Shown here piece after piece: positions 11,536 to 20,880 of a stretch of 60,025 bases of DNA; position 1 is the stretch's first letter; each line of letters begins with the position of its first letter. A model generated the notes under the pieces. The model was not told the origin of the DNA and made no database searches. It saw only the letters and a program-made list of their open reading frames with translations. The position numbers were made by a program, and so were the translations under genes. Origin of the DNA: Prorocentrum cordatum (taxonomy: Eukaryota > Sar > Dinophyceae > Prorocentrales > Prorocentraceae); assembly GCA_963575745.1 (NCBI GenBank), contig CAUYUJ010015727.1, forward strand, positions 963,320 to 1,023,344, given 5' to 3'.

Positions 11536-11777
11536 AGGAGAGGGATGTCATCGACCCAGGGGAGAGGGCACGAAGAGAAATGTGAGGGGCGGTCTCCCCC
11601 TAGATAAGGTCCTGCTACGGCTTCTCCTCCTCGGCTCCCCCTCCTGAGGCTCCAGAGCAGAAGAGGGTGCCGCCGTGGTCCTCCTCCCCCTTCCTCCCCC
11701 GTCTCCTCTCCTGAGACTCTTGAACAAACGAGCCAGCCGTCGTGGTCCTCCCCCCATTCCCCCCTTCCACCTCCTTC

Positions 11778-12004
11778 GGCGGCAACTCATGGGAGCCTTC
11801 CATACCATCATGCTGGCACTTGTGAATCGACGCGAACTGACACCAGGCGACGCTAATCGGCACTAAATCGACGCGACACCGATGCAAATCGACGCTAATC
11901 GACGCTACATCGGTGCCATCTCATCGACTACCCAACGCTAACCGACGCTAACGCACTCTAACGACGGCATTGCCATGGTATACGAGGCTCCCATGATCTG
12001 CTAC
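11778..12004. mobile_element. MITE-5 copy 1 (TIR plus internal AATCGACGCT repeats)
   Basis: Left end GGCAACTCATGGGAGCC..CATACCAT and right end ATGGTATACGAGGCTCCCAT..CTGCTAC are inverted repeats of about 30 bp. The interior is a short tandem array of AATCGACGCT. Copy 2 is at 12901-13110. The block at 12150-12190 repeats the right end once more. Confidence 0.75.
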
Positions 12005-12900
12005 AGTCGAGGTTGATCGGAGGACGCGCGAGAGGCTACAAGACCCTTCCGAGGGCCACATTGCCATAGGAATGTAGAAGGCACGAGTCGGGAAACACAT
12101 GACACGAGGTACCCTTAATGTGGCAGGGCCCACCTGCTGATCAAACCTTGACTGCACGAGAGTACACACGGCTCCCATGATCTGCTACCGAACCACCTCA
12201 GTTTCCTGCACAACGAAACGGGTGCGGCCTCCCAAGACCCCCGACGCCAGGCTCACTTCACGACGCCGACCCCCACGGGCCTCGACCCCTTCCCCCTCCC
12301 CCGAGCCATCCTTCGACGACCCCGATGCCCGGCAGGGGCCCCCACGCGCCGACCCGTGGGAGGCATACGGCAAGATTCTAGATCAGATTTGAGTCTGCGA
12401 GGCCACGCACAAGAGAATCATCCTTCGACGATCCCGATGCCCAGCAGGGGCCCCCGAGCGCCGACCAGAAGGCAGCGCCCTGCGCGGCAGGGGGCGCCGC
12501 CCTGCGGGCCCGCGCCTCGGCGAGGCCTCGGCGAGGCCTCGGCGAGGCCCCGGCGAGGCCTCGGCGTGGAGAGATCGGGCCGAGCCGCCTTGCCGAGGCA
12601 TCGGCGGTGCGGCGCGAGCCTCCGACCCCGTCTGCTCCGACCCCTCATCTGCGAGGCCCAGGCTCCCCCGTCCTCCCCGCCCTTCTCCCTCCCGAGACTT
12701 CGAACAGGCGATCGACTACAAGGTTGAGTAGCACCAGATTGATCTGCGCTCGTCGAATCTGCGACCACAGATACATCAAATGTTGGTCGATCTACATCCG
12801 CTTTCTTGTTGGTGGATTTGATGCAAAGGAAAAAAACAAATCCGTGGCAAGTCGATTCTGCAGTCGACCCCCTGCTCGAAGACTCCTGAACCGAAGATTC
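12005..12900. other. Unassigned DNA with GAGGCCTCGGC repeats
   Basis: The 11-bp unit GAGGCCTCGGC is tandem at 12510-12570. The phrase ACTCCTGAACCGAAG at 12883 recurs at 13388. No gene recognised. Confidence 0.5.
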
Positions 12901-13110
12901 GGTGGCAACTCATGGGAGACTCCCATACCATCTTGTCGGCTCTTGCGAATCGATGCTGATCGACGCTAAATCGACGCACGTCGACGCTAAATCGACGCAC
13001 ATCGACGCTACATCGGCGCTATTGCATCGACTCCCAGACGCTAATCGACGCGAGTCGACGCCAAAGACAGAATCATGAGATGGTACACAAGGCTCGCATG
13101 ATATGCCACC
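12901..13110. mobile_element. MITE-5 copy 2
   Basis: Ends GGTGGCAACTCATGGGAG and ATGGTACACAAGGCTCGCAT..ATGCCACC, with an interior of AATCGACGC repeats. A direct repeat containing TTCTGCAGTCGACCCCCT flanks it (about 12855 and 13131), so it sits within a local duplication. Confidence 0.78.
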
Positions 13111-13655
13111 GAGCAATTCTGGGGCAAGTTAGTTCTGCAGTCGACCCCCTCAGTGAGCGTTTTCTTACTCGGCATGTCGACATTGGGCGGAAGGGTGGGG
13201 GAAAGGGGGAAGTCTGGCTCCGGACCGCTGCTCAGTGCGACTGTTTGCAACAGTGCGTCCGATAGAGAAGGCTCCACCTGCCTGCAACAGGCGCCAAAAA
13301 CAATCAAGATCTACTCCACGGGGGAGGGGGCAAGGGGCCCGCGCCGATCGGCAAAACAAGGAATACGACAGCGATCACTATCCGAAGACTCCTGAACCGA
13401 AGCGGGTGCCGCCTTGCGGGCCCATGCTCGACGCGTGCTGCGACAACTCGCGCGCCACGCTGGTGAACACGGCGGCCTCACGGGCGGCAAGAAGCCCAAC
13501 GCCGAGACCCCAGGACGTCCATGGATTTTTGGCGTGGGGAGGGACGTCGCGCTTTCGAGCGCAAAAAACCTTCGTTCCGAAACGCTCTGAGAGCGTTCCG
13601 GGACGCTCTGGAAGGGATGTATCCTCGTCCTAGCCCCGCTCGACCCTATCCTGGG
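13111..13655. other. Unassigned DNA
   Basis: Contains a short palindrome AACGCTCTGAGAGCGTT at 13581-13597. No gene recognised. Confidence 0.45.
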
Positions 13656-13740
13656 TAGGGTTAGGTCGGGCATGTCCCCCTACAGGCAGATTTTTGTTTG
13701 GATGGATTTTTCGCAATAAAAACATATTCAAACATAGTCT
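13656..13740. mobile_element. MITE-1 left half
   Basis: TTAGGTCGGGCATGTCCCCC and the adjoining AT-rich interior match MITE-1. The right end is missing, replaced by the left module of composite element A. Confidence 0.7.
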
Positions 13741-13859
13741 AAAATTAGCCTGGCGAAGGGCCCAACCATATGCAGTTGTGAATACCGCGATTGTGGATCT
13801 CATCTTCGTTCGCGCTCCCTATGGGGCCACGAACCGTGCGAGGGGGCGTGCCGAAATGC

Positions 13860-14404
13860 GTGGCGGGGTCCCCAATACGAACGAAGACGATCGCTCTGAA
13901 TGCGCGAGACTGAGACCGGGTGAGCCTGAGCGCGAGTAAGTCTGATTGTGAATGTGTCTGCATGCGAATCAGTCTGCGTGCATCAATGTCGACGCCCATG
14001 TCGGCACGCCCCTCACGAGGATCGCGCCCGCTTACTTCCCCTTCTTTTTCTGCCTCTTTGCCCGTGCACGCCGATGTCCATGGCTGCGGGCGCGGCGCCG
14101 CACTGAGTCCCCGCGACGCACGCTGGTCGCCCCGAAAAGGGGCCCCGGCAACGCGCGCGGGTCGTCCGCTGCGCGGAGCAGAGAGGGTGCTAGCTGGCTG
14201 GGTGATAGCGGGCGAGACTGTGGCCGTTGGGCAGAGCGACGACGGGGGCGAGCGAGGCTCTGGGCAGAGCGCAGCGCGGAATTCCCGCGACGCCCGCTGG
14301 TCGCCCCGAGCGGGTCCCAGCGACGCGCGCGGATCGCCCGCGGCGCGAGGCCAAACAGTCAGACCGTCGAGAGACGGCGAGTCTCGGGCGGGCCGCTCCT
14401 CAGG
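13860..14404. other. GC-rich spacer with a 65-bp direct duplication
   Basis: The block CGCTGGTCGCCCCGA..CGACGCGCGCGG occurs at about 14111-14175 and again 175 bp later at 14286-14350. It is downstream of the helicase stop codon. Confidence 0.6.
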
Positions 14405-14679
14405 TCAAGCCTCGCGGATAAACTCGGTGAAGCCAATCTCCCTGGCGAGGGCCGTCGCCTCCTTTCTGCGCCGCTCCGTGCGCGCCGCAAACTGCTCCAG
14501 CTGCTTCCGCAAGCCCTCCGGCGGCCCTGCCAGGGAGAACTCGATGCGCGGCGCCCGCATGAGCAGGAGGTCCTCGTGGCGCGTGGCGCGCGAAAGCAGG
14601 ACGTAGAGCTCCAGCCACCAGTCGTCGTCCTCCTTCTTGCCGTTCCCCACCTCCTGGCGGCCGCAGTCCAGGATCACGC

Positions 14680-14831
14680 CTGGGCGATGTCGGCCGAGGG
14701 AGCAGCGCGCCGGGCAGCCGACGGCCCAGGGCGAGAGTCCACAGACCGAGAGGAGGTCTGGCTGCGGACTGCTCGCGCCCAGCAGGTCTGGCCGTAAACT
14801 GCCCCAGAGCGCTGTTCCCTCGCCCCGTCGC
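14680..14831 (-). other. GC-AG intron within the helicase fragment
   Basis: On the minus strand the donor reads CGAAG|GCGACG and the acceptor GCCCAG|GCGTGA. Removing 152 bp joins ACQGRTMRE to GVILDCGRQE in frame. AGGCG is repeated at both junctions, as in dinoflagellate introns thought to come from introner elements. Confidence 0.75.
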
Positions 14832-15489
14832 CTTCGCGCATGGTGCGCCCCTGGCACGCCGCCGTGGTAATGACCCTGCCGTGCGAGAAGGGGAAGCCCG
14901 TTCGGGTGACCTTGGAGGTGCGAAAGGTGAACGGCTCCGACGTGCGAGGCTCGATGAACACCAGCTTGCCCGTGAGGTCCCCCGTGAGGCTGTCGTCGTG
15001 GCGCTCGAGGTCGTCCGCGAAGGGCGCGCTCGCGTACTTCTCCATGCGCACCCAGAACCCCAGCGGCAAGTGCTTCAGATAGATCCTCTTCTCCCCGTCT
15101 CTCTCGGCCTTGTCTACGTCGTCCCGATCTCGAGGGCCCACGACGATGTGCACGATCTGCCCCTCGGCATCCTTGACGAGGCCGCTCTTGAGGTCCAGCG
15201 CCTCCAGGAGCCGGATCCGCATGCCCACGTGCACCCGGAGCAGTCCGTGAATGCCACCAGTGTTCTTCGGGTTGGCACAGTTCATCATCTTGGCGGCGTC
15301 CTTCCTGCTCATCGTCGGGGCAGACCTGTCGGCGGCCTGCACGAGGAAGAGAGGCTTCTTCAGGACGTCCGCGTCCCGCTGGGCACGCATGTTCATCCAG
15401 CGCGCCACGGTGTCCCAGCAGGACCCAATCATGTGGCCGTTCTGGAACCTTTCCTCCCGGAATCTACGATCATCGGGTTTCAGCTGCAT

Positions 15490-15610
15490 GGCGTTCTCGT
15501 CCTCCTCGTCCTCGTCCTCGTCCTCGTCCTCCTCGTCCTCCTCCTCCTCCTCCTCCTCCTCCTCCTCCTCCTCCTCCTCCTCCTCCTCCTCCTCCTCCTC
15601 TTCGTCCTCA
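15490..15610. repeat. CTC/GTC trinucleotide array
   Basis: Pyrimidine-rich on plus; on minus it reads as a Glu/Asp run in the helicase frame. Related helicases, as I recall them, lack so long an acidic run here, so it may be an expansion at the truncation point. Confidence 0.9.
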
Positions 15611-15631
15611 TCCTTCATCCTGGTCCTTCGA

Positions 15632-16707
15632 GGGGTGTGCCAAAATGGGGCGGCGCCGCCATGGGAGTTCCGCCACTGTGACCTTAGGTAAGGCTCCCTA
15701 TGGGGCCACGAAACGTGTGAGGGGTGAGCCAAACTGGGGCGGCGGCGCCATGCGAGTTCCGCCACGAGGACCTTCGGTGGAGCTCCCTATGGGGCCACGA
15801 CGCGTGTGAGGGGTGTGCCAAAATGGGGCGGCGGCGCCATGCGAGTTCCGCCGCTGGGACCTTAGGTGGAGCTCCCTATGGGGCCACGAAACGTGTGAGG
15901 GGTGTGCCAAAATGGGGCGGCGGCGCCATGCGAGTTCCGCCACTGGGACCCTGGGTGGAGCTCCCCATGGGGCCACGAAACGTGTGATGGGTGTGCCAAA
16001 ATGGGGCGGCGGCGCCATGCGAGTTCCGCCACGGACCTTAGGTGGAGCTCCCTATGGGGCCACGAAACGTGTGAGGGGTGTGCCAAAATGGGGCGGCGGC
16101 GCCATGCGAGTTCCGCCACTGGGACCTTAGGTGGAGCTCCCTATGGGGCCACGAAACGTGTGAGGGGTGTGCCAAAATGGGGCGGCGGCGCCATGCGAGT
16201 TCCGCCACTGGGACCTTAGGTGGAGCTCCCTATGGGGCCACGAAACGTGTGAGGGGTGTGCCAAAATGGGGCGGCGGCGCCATGCGAGTTCCGCCACCGG
16301 GACCTTAGGTGGAGCTCCCTATGGGGCCACGAAACGTGTGAGGGGTGTGCCAAAATGGGGCGGCGGCGCCATGCGAGTTTCGCAACTGGGACCTTAGGTG
16401 GAGCTCCCTATGGGGCCACGAAACGTGTGAGGGGTGTGCCAAAATGGGGCGGCGGCGCCATGCGAGTTCCGCCACTGGGACCTTAGGTGGAGCTCCCTAT
16501 GGGGCCACGAAGCGTGTGAGGGGTGTGCGAAAATGGGGCGGCGGCGCCATGCGAGTTCCGCCACTGGGACCTTAGGTGGAGCTCCCTATGGGGACACGAA
16601 ACGTGTGAGGGGTGTGCCAAAATGGGGCGGCGGCGCCATGCGAGTTCCGCCACTGGGACCTTAGGTGGAGCTCCCTATGGGGCCACAAAACGTGTGAGGG
16701 GTGTGCC
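15632..16707 (+). repeat. 89-bp satellite, 13 units (composite element A core)
   Basis: Units hold GGAGCTCCCTATGGGGCCAC, ACGTGTGAGGGGTGTGCC and AAAATGGGGCGGCGGCGCC. One unit near 16030 is shorter. The 89-bp period is not a multiple of three, so each frame is reused in turn and all give short overlapping artefact frames. Confidence 0.97.
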
Positions 16708-16790
16708 GAAACAGAGACATGCGGATAGCAAAAGCCAGGATGGGGGAGGAGGGAGGAGGGGGAGGAGGAAGGAAGGAGACGCGGGGCACC

Positions 16791-16833
16791 GTCTCTTCAA
16801 AACGAGGACCCAACACCACAGGATGGTTGGGAA
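16791..16833 (+). repeat. Right module of composite element A
   Basis: GTCTCTTCAAAACGAGG..ACCACAGGATGGTTGGGAA. Nearly identical blocks are at 38404-38446 (same strand) and 41236-41278 (inverted). Confidence 0.9.
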
Positions 16834-17107
16834 TAATTGAAAGAAATGGTTCCCTAACTGTTCTGGATTATTTTTGAATCTTCATCCTGTCAGGCCCGAC
16901 TTGAGGGTAAGGGCAGCCTGTCCCCGTTCAGGACAGGGATAGGAATGCAATCGGACCCAAGCCACGAGAACACCCCTCAAGAACACGGGACCCTCCGCTG
17001 GCCAAAACGCACAGAACGTCCAGGGGCGCCCTCCCCAGGATGCACAAGAACATCCAACAAACACGAAGAACAATGGGGCACCCTCCCCGGACCGACCTCG
17101 ATCTCGT
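16834..17107. other. Unassigned DNA with a MITE-1-like right end
   Basis: TTTTTGAATCTTCATCCTG..AGGCCCGACTTGA near 16870-16905 resembles the right end of MITE-1. Nothing else recognised. Confidence 0.5.
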
Positions 17108-17311
17108 ACCTCGGTCCGACTGTGTATGGGGTCAGAGGAACGCGCCGCATAGCCGATGCATCGCTGATGCATCGGCGACGTCGGCGATGCATCGGCGACG
17201 TCGGCGTGGAGAAGATCGGGCTCCGCATGAATCGAGTTGCATCGCCGATGCATCGGCGATGCGATGCGATCCTCCGACCCCATCTACTCGGACCCCATCT
17301 GGGAGGCCTCG
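17108..17311. mobile_element. MITE-6 copy 1 (long TIRs, internal CATCGGCGATG repeats)
   Basis: The right arm ATCCTCCGACCCCATCTACT..GGACCCCATCTGGGAGGCC is inverted, with mismatches, at the left (TCGGTCC..ATGGGGTCAGAGGA). The interior is tandem GCATCGGCGAT. Copies 2 and 3 are at 49482-49746 and 49909-50126. Confidence 0.78.
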
Positions 17312-17690
17312 AGACAAGCTCTGCCGTCGACCGCCGAGAATCGATGGCGGAGGTTACCGGATTTTTTCCCAATAGCGCTTCTAACAATATTGGAAACAAT
17401 ATTGAAAACAATCGGATTTTACCAATAGCGTTACCGGATTGTTTCGCCCGGAGGTTTCTAACAATATTGAAAATGAGCCACAGAAGATTCCCACAAGGGG
17501 GGCGGGGAGCCCGAGATCGCAACGTCTGGACGCGATCTAGCAGCCATTTCGCTGGAGACTTCCGCAGAATTTGTTCAGGAATCGTGCTCTGGCCCCGAAG
17601 CTGGCTACATTTTGAACCCGGACGGCCACGATCCTTTCCCTGGCAAAAAAAAAACACTGAAGTGCATATGGGCGTGCCTTCATCCTGTTT
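17312..17690. other. Unassigned AT-richer DNA
   Basis: Short direct repeats CTAACAATATTGGAAACAAT and CTAACAATATTGAAAATGAG at 17380-17475. No gene recognised. Confidence 0.5.
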
Positions 17691-18690
17691 CCGTATAAAT
17701 CACTCCTCCCTGTCGCACCCTGAGACGCGTTGGTAGGGCGAGCTGGGCGTTTCGCCTGAGTTTTTCTCGCCACGTATAACTTGAAACGTTCGAAGTTGCA
17801 AGAGTTTCACGGATGGAAGGTGAGCCGCTTTCAAAATATTGCTCTCGTCTAGGGGCGCCGCGCACATTCGTCGTAAAAGTTTGCAGGGTTGTCACGGATG
17901 CAGGGCGGCCGGGCTTTCAAAAAAAGGCTCTCGTCTCAGCGCAGCACAAATGTCGTAAAAAAATGGAAGAGCGTCGCGGGTGGAGGGCGGCTCATGTTCA
18001 AAATGTGGCTCTCGCCGCAGCGCAACTCTTCTTCAACATAACCCAGAGTTGCAAGCGTGTCGCGCGGACGCAGGGGGGTGAACGTGATAATCTCGACCAA
18101 GCACTGCGAGCATTCGTCTAAAAAGTGCACAAGAGTTCCACGGATGGAGAGTGAGCCATTTTCAAAATGCGGTTATCGCTTTCGCAACTATCGCTATCGC
18201 CACAGCGTTTTTTTAAGATGGCTCTCGCTTCACCGCCGCGCAAATTGGTCCAAAACATTGCCAGGTGTTCACAAATGGAAGATGGCTCTGTATCAAAGTG
18301 TGGCTTTCGCCTGAGCGACGCACGCATGTTCGAACATACCACAATCCAACTGGTACTTACGGTTGACGTCTCAGAAGCGGTGTTCTGGCTCGGTTCAAGA
18401 TTGGCAGAGCGCAGTACTCACGTTGATTCGCGGTGTTGACGTCCCAGAACTGGTGGTGTGGCACAACGCAGGATCGTCAGGATGCAACAGTAACGTGATT
18501 CGCAACGTTGAAATCAAACATATATTTTTGCTGGCACGACTGAGAATTCTCAGCCGACAAACTTCCAACATATCACTTCCAGCGGTGCAAATTAATCGTT
18601 ATACGGACATATGAAACAGGGAACTTGGAGGGAAGGTTGACTGCACTATCGTTAATGCATATTGGATTGGCGACGGTCCATTTCCTTGTC
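17690..18690 (+). repeat. Dispersed repeat family 7, copy 1 (about 0.9 kb)
   Basis: Opens with a block containing GTATAAATC and GAGACGCGTTGGTAGGG, then a degenerate tandem repeat of about 88 bp (TTTCACGGATGGAGGG, TCAAAATGTGGCTCTCGC, CGCGCACATTCGTC), then GTTGACGTCCCAGAAC and a pyrimidine tract. The same order of blocks is found at 50340-51010. Confidence 0.8.
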
Positions 18691-18869
18691 CTCCTCCTCC
18701 TCAACACCATCGTCCTCATATTATTCTTCATTCCGCCTCATCCTCTCTCCTCGCCGCTTTCGTCTAGCCCCTCCCTCGTCCTCCTCCTCCTCCTCCTTCT
18801 CTTCTTGATGTTTTTCCTCCTCCGGTCCCGCCTCCTTTTTTGTTTACCTTGTGCTTCCTGTGGGAGCTT

Positions 18870-19426
18870 CGGATTGCGTAACTGACAAACCTCGCGGCGA
18901 GTTGGAGGGGAGCCAACCTCCTCCCTTTTCCTTGTGTCTCCCGTCTCCCTCTCGCGCTCCCTCTGGGGGCTGCCAACTGCGTACTTGTCACCATTTTTGC
19001 GAGTTCCTAGGACCTACGAGGTCCACGCGAGGGTAATGGCAAATGCGGCCGTCCAGACGAGACCTCCTGGCTTCCTGGGAGGCTGCCAGTTTCGTAACGC
19101 TCGCCAAATGCAGGGACTCCCAGGGAGGGCCAGCGGGGCGAAATTGTGCGCAAATCCAAACGAGTTTTCGCGGCTCTACGGGGGGCTGCGAACAGCGAAA
19201 TTGTAGCCACCTCCGGGAGCTTCTAAGCGGCCCAGCAACACTGGAGCTGCACGCGTATCCAAACAAGATCTCGCAACTTCCTGGTGGGCTGACAACTTTG
19301 TAACTGTCGTCGTCATCGGGCCCCCCCGGGGCCGCCCAGCAGTGTCAAATTGCGCGCGGGCCCACAAGAGACCTTGCGGTTCTCTGGACAGTTGCTGCGA
19401 AGCTGTCGCCACTTTCGCGCGTACTT
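18870..19426 (+). repeat. Family-8 monomers, left part (interrupted)
   Basis: About five diverged units of roughly 100 bp that contain GGGCTGCCAACTGCG, ACTGTCGCCAC, GGCCCAGC and GACGAGACCTCGC. The array breaks at 19426 within a monomer and resumes at 20519, on the far side of the retrogene insertion. Same family as the large array at 38880-40930. Confidence 0.85.
19409..19426 (+). repeat. Target-site duplication of the retrogene, left copy
   Basis: CCACTTTCGCGCGTACTT, matching 20519-20536 at 17 of 18 positions. Joining the two flanks at this word restores one continuous family-8 monomer. Confidence 0.88.
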
Positions 19427-19440
19427 TTTTCGCGAATGCT

Positions 19441-19713
19441 GAGAAATTAACCGTTAACTCTCAGAAAGTCCCGCATGCTTCCCCGATTGCGGAAAAACGA
19501 CTGGCGGGGAGCTGACCAGGTCTTCAAAACTGTGGTGAGAGTTTAACCGATAACTCTCAGAAGGTCTCGCACGCTTCCCCGATTGGGAAAACGCCTGGCG
19601 GGGGGATGACCAGGTCTTCAGAGTTGGTGAGAGTTTAACCGATAACTCTCAGAAGGTCTCGCATGCTTCCCCGATTGCGGGAAAACGCCTGGCGGGGAGC
19701 TGACCAGGTCTTC
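19441..19713. repeat. Three tandem 92-96-bp units in the retrogene 3' region
   Basis: Units start at 19441, 19537 and 19629. Each contains a GAGAGTTTAACCGATAACTC-type palindrome (stem about 7 bp, loop 8), GCTTCCCCGATTG, and TGACCAGGTCTTCA. They lie between the stop codon and the A-tail, so they were probably part of the 3' UTR. Confidence 0.9.
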
Positions 19714-19873
19714 ATGTGGAAGAAGGAGGAGGGCAGGCAGGAAGGAGCTGCCGTTGCAAGACGAGAGGAAGCGACTGATGCTGGTAGGCGGCTTCGCGCT
19801 GCCATAAAACGATGCCCACGGTCTCGGCAGACGCAGACGCGCGAGTCCGCCGGCCGGCGGACCGGCAGGCCCC

Positions 19874-20452
19874 TTAGGGGCGGCGCGTCGGAGTACAGCG
19901 TCCACCTCTGCAAAAATTAGCGGCGCACTGCTGGTCTTCCGCACATGGTGAAAAAAGAAACAGAAATTTGAAGCACCCGCTGCTTGTACCACACTGGCCG
20001 TCGTGATTGCAGCCTGAGAACTGGTCCTGGTCGCGGTTGCACCACAATGTCGCCGCGCCATCGATGGCGCACATGCATGCTTCACATTTGTCCCTGAAGT
20101 TATCCCCCAAACAACAATTATCATTGTAGACAGACCTGGGGCCACGACACCGAACGGACAAAAAACTGAGGTTCGGTTGCTTTGACGCGTAATCGAAAAT
20201 GCCGTGGGCGTTCGTGGTAATCAGATCATGCTTTCCTGGTTTCATCAAGCCGAACCGCTGGTCAAGAACGTTCTGAAGGTGGGGGTCGCCAAAAGCAGCC
20301 ACGTCTGCGCCGGCTCCACCCTGCCGGGCAGTCTGCAGCAGGGCGTGCGCCTCCTCCTCCTCGCCCTCGGCGCAGGCGGCCCCCGCGCCGCCGCTGCCGC
20401 CCGCAAGGGCCGGCGCGGCGAGGAGCAGGAGGAGCAGGGCCGGCGCCCACAT
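19874..20452 (-). CDS. Small secreted Cys-rich protein with GDPHLQN (VWD-like) start
   Basis: A 192-residue frame, uninterrupted from ATG at 20452 to TAA at 19874. Residues 1-19 are a Leu/Ala-rich signal peptide ending near AGG. Then come a short acidic Glu run (30-34), an ALLQT segment often seen in dinoflagellate secreted proteins, GDPHLQN at 55-61 with RFGLMKPGKH following, as at the start of VWD-like domains in this lineage, and a Cys-rich C-terminal half (CC at 113-114, CEACMC near 123-128, CNRDQDQFSGC, CAEDQQCAANFCRGGRC). No transmembrane segment beyond the signal peptide is seen. The start is chosen because the signal peptide begins there and an SL relict ends 44 nt upstream. The substrate or partner is unknown. 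The frame is intact, but expression cannot be judged; it would need a promoter at the new site. Confidence 0.75.
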   Translation of the reverse strand: MWAPALLLLLLAAPALAGGSGGAGAACAEGEEEEAHALLQTARQGGAGADVAAFGDPHLQNVLDQRFGLMKPGKHDLITTNAHGIFDYASKQPNLSFLSVRCRGPRSVYNDNCCLGDNFRDKCEACMCAIDGAATLWCNRDQDQFSGCNHDGQCGTSSGCFKFLFLFSPCAEDQQCAANFCRGGRCTPTRRP

Positions 20453-20496
20453 CTCGAGCGCAGCTCTGCGAGGGGGGGGTGCGGGCACGGCTCGAC

Positions 20497-20518
20497 CTTG
20501 AGCCCAAATAGCTGCGGA
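20497..20518 (-). other. Spliced-leader relict at the retrogene 5' end
   Basis: On minus, TCCGCAGCTATTT then GGGCTCAAG, against the dinoflagellate SL DCCGUAGCCAUUUU then GGCUCAAG: 19 of 22 positions match. It ends in AG, which could again act as a trans-splice acceptor. Confidence 0.88.
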
Positions 20519-20880
20519 CCACTGTCGCGCGTACTTGGGAGGCCCAGCGGATTGGAGTGGCACGCGCACCCGGACGAGACCTCGCAGCATCCTGGGGTTG
20601 CCAACTGCACAACTGTTGGCACGTTCTGTAGTTGCAAGCTGCGCCGTTGTCGCCACATCTGGGGGCCCCTGGGAGGGCCAGCGGGGTTGAGTTGTGCGCG
20701 CACCCAGACGAGACCTCGCGACTTCCTGGGGGGGCTCTACTGCGCAACTGTCGCCACTTTCGTGAGCTCCGTCGGAGCCCAGCGGGGTGGAGTTGTGCGC
20801 GCGCCCAGGGGAGACCTCGCGGCATCCACGGGGGGGGGGGGGGGCTGCCAACTGCGCATCCGCCGCCACATCAGGGAACT
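20519..20880 (+). repeat. Family-8 monomers, right part
   Basis: Resumes the interrupted monomer with the duplicated target CCACTGTCGCGCGTACTT (20519-20536) and continues for about 3.5 units (GACGAGACCTCGC, GGGGCTGCCAACTGCGC). Confidence 0.85.

Larger units (their letters stand above)
14405..15618 (-). pseudogene. Pif1/UvrD-like helicase C-terminal fragment, two exons
   Basis: Superfamily-1 DNA helicases use ATP to unwind duplex DNA. Only the C-terminal part is present. Exon 1 (15618 down to 14832) begins with an acidic run encoded by a CTC/GTC microsatellite, then a conserved stretch including VHVGMRIRL, VKDAEG, LKHLPLGFWVRM and ACQGRTM. Exon 2 (14679-14405) continues with KKEDDDWWLELYVLLSRATR, matching the family's C-terminal LSR motif (motif VI region), and ends at TGA. 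The 152-bp gap changes frame and behaves as a GC-AG intron. The N-terminal half with the Walker A and DExx motifs is missing: the 89-bp satellite starts within 20 bp of the exon 1 Met. No stop lies inside the conserved part, so the decay is truncation. The Met at 15618 may not be a real start. Confidence 0.75.
13747..16833 (+). mobile_element. Composite satellite-bearing element, copy A
   Basis: Defined by comparing three copies in the window. Each has a left module (CCTGGCGAAG, then CCCAACCATA), tandem monomers that share GGAGCTCCCTATGGGGCCAC, a purine-rich GGA tract, and a right module (GTCTCTTCAAAACGAGG..CCCAACACC..AGGATGGTTGGGAA). In copy A the left module is followed by one monomer (13805-13860), then by 1.8 kb that includes a helicase fragment, then 13 monomers and the right end. 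No transposase is seen; the CCCAACCAT near both ends may be part of short inverted termini. That this is a mobile unit is inference. Confidence 0.7.
19427..20518 (-). mobile_element. Processed retrogene insertion (SL relict to A-tail)
   Basis: The insertion reads, on minus: SL relict, 44-nt 5' leader, intronless 192-codon frame, about 447-nt 3' region, and a short run of A (four As before the duplicated target). Its first base is the first base of the SL copy and it abuts the target-site duplication exactly. This is the structure expected when a trans-spliced, polyadenylated mRNA is reverse transcribed by a LINE-like machinery and inserted. Confidence 0.88.

Noticed and set aside
15632-16707. 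GCCAAAATGG in the 89-bp monomers as a spliced-leader relict
   Set aside because: Only the 10-base core matches. The surrounding bases do not fit the SL (about 13-14 of 22), and the sister monomers have GCCGAATTGG at this place.
17140-17290. Evenly spaced short repeats as a CRISPR array
   Set aside because: Units are contiguous without unique spacers and lie between inverted ends. The genome is eukaryotic.
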